From assembly GCA_018292915.2 (NCBI GenBank), contig JACVVK020000194.1, positions 923,501-987,500 on the forward strand: 64,000 nucleotides of DNA. Direction: 5' to 3'. This document shows positions 28,825-39,700 of the stretch, piece after piece. The stretch comes from Batillaria attramentaria (Eukaryota; Mollusca; Gastropoda; Batillariidae). Every line of letters starts with the position of its first letter. Positions within the stretch are counted from its first letter, which is position 1. The notes below the pieces were generated by a model. The model was not told the DNA's origin. It searched no databases and worked only from the letters and a program-made list of their open reading frames with translations. Position numbers and translations under genes: made by a program.

Positions 28825-28899
28825 AACTTCATCCGGTTAGTGCCTAGTGCATAACACTTTAAGGCACTTTTTTTTTTTTTTTTGGTCTGTTGTTTTTAA

Positions 28900-29111
28900 G
28901 TTGTTTCTCTATAGAGAAACAACTTTATGAGACGGGGCAGACTTTGCTACGCGCAGCAGCAAGTTTCAGTGATACAAAACAAGACTGTGACGTTTCTCCA
29001 CACAATACTTACTTTCACGCACACAGTGACGTAACGAAATCTGCGTCATAGACACCTTACGTGCACACTATGCTGCTGCGTTCTTTTTGGCGGGAGTTGT
29101 GAGACGTGTGT

Positions 29112-29142
<31 letters not shown>

Positions 29143-30466
29143 GACGGATGTAATGATGGCTATCTCCTAAACCACCTCGTTGGAGGCCTTTTTGCTTTGA
29201 GATAAAATGGGAATTCACCTTCTCCAGACCTACCTTTCACGATTTTTAGCCTACTGCATTTTCAGAAGAGTTATCGCCGATTTTAAAAAATCGGTCATGT
29301 TACGAATTTTTTCGCAAAAAATGTTCAAATGGCTTCATTTTCTGTAATTGGGAAGATCATCCAATTATACTGCCTGTTTTCGTAGCACAGCTCTGTAGCT
29401 CTGACAGGTTTTGTGTAAGAAAAATATTTCCGAGGTAGGGGTGGTTTGCATATAAGGCCAAATATCTATGAAAAGACTCCTTCAAATTACTCATCATTCC
29501 GGTATTTTTGTCACTTGTGCCAACTGCACATATGACATGAACTACTGCACTATTATAGCTTTAGTATTAAGAATAGCAGAGCTTTTAGATAAACACATTT
29601 TTCACGTTTCTGCGAGAAGCGCCGGTCAAAAAAGTTCCAATTTTGCAATTTCGTAAGTACAATCCAAGGCATTTAAGTCCACGTTTCATCAGCTCTCTAG
29701 ATCTTCCAGATTTTATGTAAAAATTAATTCAGTCACGGAAGTCACAAAAGCAACAAAGAAATCACAAGATATGTAGAAGTATCATCTGTCAGACGAGCAG
29801 CGTGAGGCTGACGTCAAATGTTTGGTTCACAGACAAAATCTGCAAGTATCGTCACTGCTTCCGACATTTCATCAGCCCTCTAGATCTTCCAGTTTTCATG
29901 TGAAAAATAATTCAGTCGGAGAAGTCACAAAGCCAACAGGGAAATCACAAGACATGAACAAGCATCCTCAGACGATCTCAGTGCTAGAGGCTGACGTCAA
30001 AAGTTTACTTCACGGAATTGACGTCATCTCTCTCTCTCTGTATGACGACCTGCCTGAGGCTGACGTCAAATGTTTAGTTCACGGAACTGACATCTCTCTC
30101 TCTCTCTCTCTGGGGAGCCAGGGTGGCCGAATGGTAGAGCGTTGGACTTTCAATGCTTGGGCCGAGAGTTCGAATCCCGGCCGCTGGGGCCAAATATTTG
30201 TGCTGGCCTTTTTCTCGTTGCCCCGTCTTTGATATCACCCTTATGTGGGGGAAAAGGACGTTAAACTCCTAAACACCCACGCACCCACCCTCTGTCTCTG
30301 CCTCTCTCTCTCTCTCCCTTCTCCCCCCACCCGGCCCCACCCCAGTCACGTGGCTAATCGGTCGAGGTCGTAGAGGATCTAGTGTCATTGGTAGAACTTG
30401 GAGAGGGGAGAACCGGCAACAATAACAACAAAACAGACAAAATAAAATGAACTTTGGAGAAACAAC
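28900..30466. mobile_element. 1.57 kb non-autonomous element, family E, copy 1
   Basis: Begins GTTGTTTCTCTATAGAGAAA and ends TTTGGAGAAACAAC, so 10-11 bp inverted ends. The first repeat is followed by ACTTTATGAGACGGGGC and the last by ACTTTGTAGGACGGGGC. It carries (GT)n at 29104-29141, four TGACGTCA octamers (29809, 29992, 30019, 30061) and an embedded family A SINE. No protein is encoded. It matches 48517-50075 closely over its length. Confidence 0.85.
30112..30292 (+). mobile_element. SINE family A inside family E copy 1
   Basis: Head GGGGAGCCAGGGTGGCCG, B box GAGTTCGAATCCC, body and CACCCACC end. It sits at the same place in copy 2 (49722), so it was part of the element before it spread. 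Confidence 0.85.
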
Positions 30467-30499
30467 TTTGTAGGACGGGGCCGTTCCTCCTTGTTTGTT

Positions 30500-31190
30500 G
30501 TTGTCTTTGCTTTGGTAAGCTAGCTAAGCTATGTGTATGTGTAAGGTTATGAACAAGTGTTATACAGATATGTTTATATATGTGTGTGTGTGTATACCAA
30601 GCCAGCTGTCATTTTTGTATCTGTTTTTTTTTTTTTTTTTTCTTTTCCTGTGTCTTTTTGTTCCTTCCTTTTTCTTTTTTTTCTTTCTTCTTTTATTCAT
30701 TTTCCTTCTGGATGTATATCTACATGTAAAATGTCAAATAAACAAGAATAAAAAAAAAGGGAGCACAAAATTAAGCTTTTTGGATGCTGCTGAACACAAT
30801 CTCGATGTTTGAAGCGGAATAGAAGACGCTATTGTATTCAGTTGCAGCGGCAGTTATTGGCAAAAAATAAAGAACAAAGAACCCCCCCCCCCCCAAAAAA
30901 AAAAAAAAAAAAAAAAAAAGCTGTACTTTGGCAAATTATTAAATACACACAGGTACATTTCTGTGTAAAAGAGTGGTCGTGCATTGTGATCGTTAAAATT
31001 CAAAATCATTGTCCTTCACCTTCTTTGTTCTGTGGTCTATGACCGCAATCGTGTGGGATGGACGTGTTTCCAACAGGTTAATATCTTTGTGCATGCCAGC
31101 CAAGTTACACAAGCAAACAAATCAGAGAATACACCAAAGTAAAGATCGAGTACTCCGTTACAACCCCGCCCCCCCCCCTCCTCTCTCTCT
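30500..31190. other. Intergenic stretch with T-, C- and A-runs
   Basis: T-rich block 30626-30690, AATAAACAAG near 30738, then C-run and A-run at 30885-30920, which may be a polyadenylated retro-copy. No gene. Confidence 0.45.
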
Positions 31191-31193
31191 CTG

Positions 31194-31349
31194 AGCGGGG
31201 ATAGCTGAATGGTATAGCGCTAGACTTTCAATACCCGGGTCGTGAGTTCGAAGCCCGGCTGGGGCCAAATATTTGCGCTGGCCGTTTTCTCGTTGTCCCT
31301 TAATCGATGTCGCCCATACGTGACGGAAAAAGACTCTAACCACCCACCC
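31194..31349 (+). mobile_element. SINE family A, diverged
   Basis: AGCGGGGATAGCTGAATGG, GTGAGTTCGAAGCCC, GGGGCCAAATATTTGC, ending ACCACCCACCC. Confidence 0.75.
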
Positions 31350-31501
31350 ATCCTATCTATCCATCTCTCCCGTTATTCAGTCAGTGAAATAATTAATGAG
31401 ACAGTGAACATAAAATTAATATCTGATGGGGTGATTCCTACGGAATCATTACGCACATGTACGTTATTCAGAACCGTGTTTTGACGACAGATCCACTGTG
31501 A

Positions 31502-31924
31502 TTAAAGGTCTGCAATCTCAAGAAAAAGCCACAAACAGTGTGTTTTAAAGAGCTACCCGACTGTACAAAATGCACAGTCAACTCTGTCACAGTTACAGAG
31601 TTTTCGGCGTCCCTGAAACCCCTGTCAAAGCCACGGGCAGCCTGACTTCCCAGCTCAGTTTGCGTTTTGACACTGAGCGAGAAAGATCGTGCAGCACTCA
31701 AGACTCGCTAGACATTGTAGCGATGTGTCTCGCTCACTTACCAAAAGCACAATAATGTCACGGAAAACTCGCGCTCTGGTTCATCAGGGTCACCAAAGCG
31801 CTGAAAACTCTGCAACTGTGACAGAGTTGCCTGGATTATGCACAGTCAAAGGAGTCGCCGTTTAAACTTTAAAAAAAAAAAAAAAAAAGGTTTGCGGCTT
31901 TTTGATGAGATTGCAGACCTTTAA
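31502..31924. mobile_element. 423-bp MITE with TTAA target
   Basis: Ends are TTAA/AGGTCTGCAATCTCA and TGAGATTGCAGACCT/TTAA. Inside, CACAGTCAACTCTGTCACAG and its inverse near 31800-31845 continue the pairing. TTAA duplication suggests piggyBac or Kolobok machinery. Confidence 0.82.
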
Positions 31925-32127
31925 CATGGGATGAGTTTTGTGTACGTTTTTGTTTTGTTTTTTCGCGCAGAACGAGTGAAACAGCTGGGACCTTTCAAAT
32001 GGCGTCAAACAGCAATACACGCAAATTCGTGCACATGAAGGATAATAATTTACGTGTTCCATGGCGATTTATGATTTCCATGAATGTGTTGTCACATCGA
32101 ACGACTGGGACAGATCAAATGATGCGG

Positions 32128-32193
<66 letters not shown>

Positions 32194-32333
32194 TCGTCAT
32201 GTAAATTGTGATGTAAGAGACAGGCTGACCTACTCAGAAAAACTCTGACGACGCACTAAACCAGTTTAAGAGGGGACGGTGCATATTATCAAGCATACAA
32301 AGTCCCGAGATAAGCCTCTGCGTGCGTGCGTGC

Positions 32334-32399
<66 letters not shown>

Positions 32400-32880
32400 G
32401 TGTGTTATTGTTGTCAGTTTTGTGGTGTCATGCTTTATTATTGTAAGCAACTCAGGTGGACCTGTGATATGGAAAACTCGTTCACAGAGTTGCTGGCCTC
32501 GTTATCTGTAACAAAACCTGCATACACAATACGCCAGGCTTCCAATACTGACAAGCAAACAACAAGTGCATCCATCAAAACAACCTGCTGAAACTGCTCT
32601 GTTCGTGACAGCTTTTGTAGTGTCAGTGCAACATATGGAAAGTTAGCTCACGTTACCCAGTGAAATGCATTCTCGTGCAAGTGCTAGTTCCTCTTCGTGA
32701 TACCGTCATACACGTACTGTCGTTACGTCGGCGTGTGCAGCAACGTTTAACAGGTAGGTACAGTCTTCTTCTGTTTTTAGGCTACTTCATTTTACATTCT
32801 CTGCTTGTGATCGCAGGAATTTCTATATATTTCCTATAGGAAATCGTGTGTCAGAAATTGTGCTCCGTCGTCAAAGAGTT
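31925..32880. other. Intergenic stretch with two microsatellites
   Basis: (AC)n at 32131-32190 and (GCGT)n(GT)n at 32322-32405. No gene. CAAATCGACGACTGGGACAG-like sequence at 32097 resembles 18010. Confidence 0.5.
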
Positions 32881-32884
32881 AAAC

Positions 32885-33065
32885 AGCCCGAGCCCGACCA
32901 TCCCTTGCCCTCTATAATAATGATGAGACCGGTTAAAAAGAACAAGCCACTGCACACCAGTAGGAGCCACTTCAACTGAGCCACAATTACGCAAGGCGTG
33001 GGCCTTCCAGGCCAAGCCCGAGACCGTCGCTGCAGATTGCGTAATAGGTGTTGAGCCTCCTAGTG
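32885..33065. repeat. Dispersed repeat related to 45246 and 16408
   Basis: CACTGCACACCAGTAGGAGC, ACGCAAGGCGTGGGCCTTCC and GCAGATTGC are shared with 45310-45430. TTAA at 32888 borders the left end. Confidence 0.65.
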
Positions 33066-33403
33066 ATCCCTGAAGATTTTTAGTAAAATTATGATTTTTA
33101 TTGACATGGTATTTTAAGAGTTATTGTTAGTCTGAGATATTCAGTAAAGTTCTACAGCATACATACAATTTAGTGAAAATGAATGTAGTCACGGAACAGC
33201 AAGTGTGACACAAAGATGGATGTGTCATGAAAATTACTGAAATGCCATCTTCCGACATTTCCAGGCTCACAACTCGTCAACAGTTGTGTCAGTGGTGAGT
33301 AGCGTACCACCAGACACATACATGTACGCTCAGTTACAGCCTCTCACTGAGCCAACAGAATCCAAAACGCTGGCAAGCCGACGCGTCCACCACGGCGCGT
33401 CCA
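33066..33403. other. Intergenic stretch
   Basis: No gene or element recognised. Confidence 0.4.
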
Positions 33404-33688
33404 GGGCCTGTTATTAAAAGTCGAGGTTAATTTAACCCACGGCTACGGGCCTAACCCAAACTAGGACAAACGAAACCCAAAAGCAAAATTAAATACAAAA
33501 GGACGCGAAGAAAGGAAGAAAACCTCCTAGTTCTATAACGGCTTAGACACCTTGCTGGAATAGGCCCGCTTCTTGATTTAAAACTGACAAAAAAGCAACA
33601 GAAAATTTAACCCTAGAGCTAGTTTAGATCGATATCAGACTCTAACCCGGGGGTAAAAGCCCTAACCTGGACTATTACATACGGGCCC
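33404..33688. mobile_element. 285-bp MITE, family G, copy 1
   Basis: Left end GGGCCTGTTATTAAAAGTCG, right end inverse GGGCCCGTATGTAATAGTCC, both followed by AGGTTA. Copy 2 lies at 58411-58696. Internal GGCTACGGGCCTAACCC and CTCTAACCCGGG phrases are shared. Confidence 0.8.
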
Positions 33689-34346
33689 AGCAGACGACAT
33701 CAATGCTTTTCACTGAACTAGACAATTTCCAGCCTATATATGCACACTGACCCCACAAGCACTGCTGTTCTTAAACACAAGCTGTCTTCCGTAAAGACTA
33801 AACATTAGTATTTTAGAATAATAATTCCGTTGTGACATTCAGCCTTCCCCTCCAAAAACTTCAGTATTCTGGTTCTAAAGGTTTCCTCTACTAAAATCGT
33901 TCGCCGGAGACGGCAGATTGAAAACCGAGGATGAAAACCGAGGGCCACATGTACTGACAACGAGTGACAAAAAGTCACGAAAACACAGTTCATAACCATG
34001 ATAATGACGAACTGGGATTTAAATTATTATACCGCGAACAACATGTCTTACCAAAAGTCCCAAAAGCAAGCCGTCGATGTGACCTTGCAAAAGAATTCAA
34101 ACATGGCCGCTGGCGGTTCATCGAAGGAAGAGATTGACGTGAAACTGACAATCACTTGCGCCCAATGAGGAGTGCGCCACGGTATGGCGTGATCGTCACC
34201 TGATGGTCAAAACCAATAGAAAGCAATTAAGTACTCGGGAAACAGCTCTCCCCGAGGCCAAGATCCATGCAAAACTGATGGAGTACCGTCGGTGGTATGT
34301 ATATGTTCAAATTCAGGAGAAACAATTTTCACCAAAGACTGAAAGC

Positions 34347-34348
<2 letters not shown>
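33689..34348. other. Intergenic stretch
   Basis: No gene recognised. Confidence 0.4.

Positions 34349-34391
<43 letters not shown>
34349..34391. repeat. (CA)n microsatellite
   Basis: About 42 bp of CA. Confidence 0.9.
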
Positions 34392-34393
<2 letters not shown>

Positions 34394-35900
34394 GGTCGGT
34401 GTAGTTCCCCGACCAGCTTCTCCCACTGTGATCATTAGGGGAAAGATGATCCCAACCCTGGCCGGTGTGTGATAGGGGAAAGATACCCATGGTAAACCTG
34501 CACCCCCTTGATAGAAGATGTCCTACTTTATTTCCCCCCCCCCCCAGCTCCTCCACCCAGTTTAGGAAATCTTAAATCTCTGTCGAAAACTTTCTGAAAC
34601 TCAACCTTTTCCTTCTTTCCCATGATTTTGACGGAACGATGAAAAGTATTGGGGTGACTATAAGGGAATACTGATCACAAAATGTTATTGAAAAAAGGAT
34701 CTGTTGATTAATTTTAACGTAAGTCAATTTTGGTAGAAATGCTTTTTCAGGTGGTTGAGGTGGACGCTTGAACATAATATGGACTGCCTTGCCCAAATAA
34801 GGGCATACAAGTTTTAAGTTTCGCATCCACACTCACTCTTTCATACTGCTGAACGCCTGTGGCGGACACAGAGCCCAGAAGATCGATTTAAGTTTTACTT
34901 TCAATGTCTCCAAAAGGAAAAATTCTTAATAGAACAGTAGCGAGACACCCCCCCTAGGAATGTCAACACTGATTACGTTACTGCCAGTGAGTAACTGATG
35001 ACGTATGCAAAATCATGTGAGCTCATCATCCCGCGTTGTTTGTGAGGCAGGCGTGGTTTGTGGGTGGAATATGTCTGGAGCGAAAATTTTCAACTGACTT
35101 TACTGACCGGCTGTAGTGATTTAGATGAAATAAGAATTTTAATAATACTGATATTCTTTATGACACCATGGACACGTTCTCTACGCACAGAAGCAGCCAT
35201 TTTGAGATCAGTCTATAAAAACAAAAATTCACTTACACCAATGTGTTTTCGCACTGTGAAACTGATACCACGTTGACCACTGACAAACTTGCTAGCCGAT
35301 TTCGGGTCAGTGCAGAGGGTAAGTGTAGTGAAACCCCGATGGTACAGAGTTGGGGGAGGGGTGACTGATACAGTTCAGTGCCGCTCTTGGAGGCGTGGGA
35401 GGTTGCCAGGCTCAGCCGGTCTGGTGCCAGTGAGCGACTCGAACTCCAAACCCAGAGCGGGTTCATTATCACTGATAGTCCGGCTTCAGTCACAAGACAA
35501 TTACATCAAATTAAATTAAATTAAATTTCTGTCACTGGTCAGTTCCCGGCCTGCCTGAGAGGTATGAGCCGTTTACTGTTCCGACCGTGGCCACGCCCGC
35601 CGGCCGGGTAACATTCAATACTAGTCAGTACTGAGGACCACATCAGTGAATATCCGAAGACTGAGACTCGGAGCTCGGAAAGTCAGTCGTACCGGCCAGG
35701 GAAGAGGCCCGGTGTTCCACTGAGCTGGAGGCCGGAAAGGGGTGGGGGAGGGGGCTGACGGAATCATACGCACACTGGTCAGTGCCGCCTCAGTTGGGAG
35801 GGGGGGGGGCGAGCCGGGGCGCCGCGGCCGGTCACGGTCACCGTAAGCCACCACTGAACCCGACGGCTGATTTAAAAAGCAAAAAAAAAAAAAAAAAACA
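34392..35900. other. Intergenic stretch
   Basis: A possible tRNA-like block on the minus strand (GGAGTTCGAGTCGC at about 35440) and GC-rich sequence with G-runs at 35740-35820. No gene could be supported. Confidence 0.4.
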
Positions 35901-35985
35901 TGCACATTATTATGTGTGCCTTAATCTTAATTGCCCGTTTCGGAATGAATAAAGTGCAATTGAATTGAATTGAATTGAATTGCCT
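35880..35985 (+). mobile_element. Non-LTR 3' end with (TTGAA)n tail
   Basis: GGAATGAATAAAGTGCAATT followed by four TTGAA units. It is similar in type to the minus-strand insertion at 4558-4796. Confidence 0.6.
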
Positions 35986-36683
35986 CCGGCGAGCTCGAAC
36001 TCTCGTCGAGTTTTCTGTCCGGCCATCAGCTGCACACGATACCAGCGCCGTTTGACCGTCACGTGACTGCGCAGCCTGCCTCAGTGGCGCTGGACAATAC
36101 ACAACGGAAGGAGATAGCTCGTGTACTGGCCAGCTTGGCGAGGAAAAAGTAGAAGCAGATTCTATCTGCAGGCACGACGGCGTCTTTGGGCAGTGCCCCT
36201 GGCGAGCGTGCAAACTTGAAATCGTCACGTGTGACACTAAGACTGAGGCGCTGATACAGTCATATGGTCGGCTTCACTGTCACAACTGAGACAACATTTC
36301 CATTTGGCCTGAGCGGAACTATCCGTTTACTGATCCACTCGGTATGACGTAATTGCTACTGTATGAATTTTAACTATCAGTGGCGCCCGCATATTATTGT
36401 ATGGATGTACAGTGATGGAGGCGATGCCAAGTTCATCCGCTGAGCCATTTCGAATCCACTAACTTGCCTTAGGCCAAAAAGTTAATGGGAGTGTGCATTG
36501 AAGTAAAGTAAGATGTACATAGTGCCGTGTATAGTGTTCAGCGTGTTTAACGAAGGAGATCATCATTGGAAGCCATGAGAATTGTTCTTTGAAGTAGAGA
36601 CTACATTTCGTCGCGTACTTTTTAACATTGTCTCAGTTCTTTGTTTTCGAAGGTAGCACAACACACCAGTATCTCCCTGCAAG
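35986..36683 (+). other. Presumed 5' flank/5' UTR of the OFA-type transporter gene
   Basis: No TATA box identified. The first ATG of the good frame is at 36684 after AGCACAACACACC...CAAG. Confidence 0.4.
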
Positions 36684-36765
36684 ATGGCGATCCCGTGGAA
36701 AGCTTGTTCTGTGATCGCGGGAGGCGTGCTTGTTCACTTAACATTAGGCACGCTTTACACTTTCG
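36684..36765 (+). CDS. OFA transporter exon 1
   Basis: Start MAIPWKACSVIAGG; helix 1 follows. Donor TTTCG/GTAAG, phase 1. Confidence 0.88.
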
Positions 36766-39700
36766 GTAAGTGGTACACCATGTTTTGGGCATTTCATATC
36801 ACAGTCGTCATAATTTTTTGTTGTTTAGTATTGGAAGACGCTCTGGGCATAGCAATTCGTTTCCATCTGCTTATGGTTGCCGCAAATCGTCTGCTACACT
36901 GTACGGATCTGTAGGGCAAAGATCGTATAATTACACTGTATTTCTGAGGTCTTTGATATGACGATAACCGTGAACCCTTCTTTATACGGGCAAAGCATGT
37001 GAGGGGAGGGTATGTGTGTGTGTGTGTGTGTTGGGGGGGGGGAGTGAGGAGGATAGTACAGCAGAACTGTGAAAGCTCAGCTGGGAAACAGAGATTAGTA
37101 CGGGTCCAACTAATTACCGAAAACGACCGAAAACAACTCTTAAAACGCGTAGAACGTAGTTAAAACATAGAAATAACAACACATAAACATGATTTAAGGT
37201 GAAAAAGAGGCATTAAACTAGTTTAAAGGAAAAAAGTACTTATTCACTCCAAGAGAACACTACGAAATGAATGTCTCCCAAGGGAAGCGACTCTGGTCCG
37301 GACTGGTTATTTTCTGCAATATCACCTTTTTTTCCTTTTAGCCTTTTTTAAGGCCACTTTTTTCACCGTTAATCATGTTTGTGTGTTGTTATTTCTATGT
37401 TTGAACCGCGTTCTGTCCGCATTAAGAGTTGTTTTCGGTCGTTTCATTGTTTTCGGTAATTAGTAGGACCGATTAGTACTACTAAACATAGTACAGTCAG
37501 AGGGATGTCAGAATCTGGTGTAAAACTCCAGCTGAAACAGGTCGATCCATACACATTTCAGTAAATTTCACCAGTAAATTTCTGCAGCAGCCTATGTATG
37601 CATATGTGCAAGCAATGTTACAAGAGTACATTCCTGTGAAAGGATCTGTCAGATGAGAAATGTAGAAGCCTCCCCCCCCCCCCCCCCTTCCCTTTAAAAA
37701 CACTGACTCTTGTTTAACATTACAGGCAACTTGTCACCGTATATGACATCCTACATACGCAGACATGGCTCGCCTGCGGACTTGACGTATGCCGACAGCG
37801 TGTGGATCAACGCTATAGCGGCCATGGGCCAGGGGACGTCCATGTACTTCGGTGGATTGCTAGAGTGCAGGCTTGGTCCTCGCCTCACTGTTCTTCTGGG
37901 TGCCTGGCTTCAGAGGTACGTTCATTAAGAGGTTTTCACAATTCAGCTCAAGATGGTATCTCGCTGTGCTTGGAAAACAGGCTTGGGAATTTTCAGTCAT
38001 TTGGCAGTTTTCAGCCAAATTTCCTGCCCTTTCAGCCAAAAAAAATCTGAGTTTCAGCCGAAGAAAAGGAAGCAGGAAAAAAGTTGCACACACATGGTAT
38101 ATATATCATGTCAGATACATGTAATGCCGTATGGGACAGTCTAACTTCATTTTTAAGACATACATATATATATACATGTGTACATATATATACCATGGTA
38201 GTAATAAATTTCTTTCCACTTGACTTCCTACTAATCCTAGGCACAGGCTGATATCGTTGATAATTAATTGCTGTGACATGATTTAGTGTGAAAAGTGAAA
38301 GGAATGAGCATTGATCTAACAGCTAATGTGTCTGACTTTAGCAACTGAACGTCCGTCGCCACTGTCACTGCAAATTGTGGAGTGAAGGGAGGAAGCCATG
38401 TGATTTTGTATTGACTTGTTTCTCAATTCTGTATAGTGTATAATTTGCATAATTTACATTCTATGTTGCAGCCTTGGAGTAATCATGACGTACTTCACAC
38501 TTCAGCACTCCTTTCTCCTCACAGTGTTCACATACGGGGCAATGTTTGGATTAGGCATTGGCATTGCTTATGCTGTGCCTTTGGCAGTTGCAATGAGGGT
38601 TTGTGGTCCTCTTTCGCTCTTAGCTACTTATATATAGGATTTGGGGATAGGGGAAAGGGTGGGGGTCCCGGGATTCTGGAATCCCCCCTCCCCCCCAAAA
38701 AAAATGTAGCTGTTGTGACATGTTTACCTTGCCGTCATCCCCCCCCCCCCCCAAAAAAAAAACAAACAAACAAAAAACCAAAAAAAAAAAAAAAACAACA
38801 ACAAAAAAACCCCAACAAAAAACAGAAAAAACCCCAACAAAAAACCAACAACAACAAAAAACAAACTCAGGAACGACCCCCCCCCCCCCCCTCCAAACAT
38901 TAACTGATCCGCCCCTGTATAAATCTATGATATCATTTGCTTTCTTGTATCCTTTTAACTCTTAACACAAAAGTGTTTGCTTGGTTCGATTGCCTCAAGC
39001 CACTGATATGATTTCACTATTTATGATCATTAGACATACATTTGGGTTCATATCTTAGCAACTATATCTCAAAGAAGCTGCCTAGTTGCACTTGTTTTAT
39101 TGGTATCATAGGCCGTGGGCCAGAGGCCTCTAAAAGGCCTAGTTTTTGAGTTTTTTTCAAATTTGTGCAAATCACAAAATTTTAAGTGTCCCTAAATGTA
39201 AATTTCACGCTGATTTCAAATCTGAAGAGATCCCAAACGTAAGTATGCGCACTACTTCAGAAAATGAGGGACAAGTCTGTGATGACCCTTCATAAGAAGT
39301 ATCAATACTGTGATGTTTTGTGGCTGCAAATGATGCACTATTCTATTCAAAACAATCTGTCTTGTCCCTTTTTTCTATTACAATATAAACTATACATGAT
39401 TAGTAAACAAATTTGGCAGTTAAGGTTGCTTGCAGGTAGGAAAAATATAAGAGAGATAATAAGAAGATAAGAACTTTATTAATCCCCTCAGGAAAATTTA
39501 TCGTGTACAGCTCTTGATCACATAATACACAGTACAACTATTATGACACAAGAACAAAATCTCCATGAAGAAATCAGCCATGCACCCACACGCGCGTCCA
39601 CCCATCACATATATATATATGCACCCACACACTTAAGTGACTTATCCATAGTCATAGCATACACTCTTCTCATGCATACCGCCATGCCACACACCACAAA

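Larger units (their letters stand above)
24890..28885 (+). mobile_element. L1/Tx1-like non-LTR retrotransposon (5' and 3' limits approximate)
   Basis: Carries a single ORF2-type region, endonuclease then reverse transcriptase, ending in a T-run and short tail near 28885. No ORF1 found, so it is 5'-truncated or ORF1-less. The 3' end abuts the 1.57 kb repeat that begins at 28900. No target-site duplication could be set. Confidence 0.8.

Noticed and set aside
38436..38903. Lys/Gln/Pro-rich reading frame
   Set aside because: It begins in an off-frame reading of OFA exon 3 and continues through C- and A-runs of the intron.
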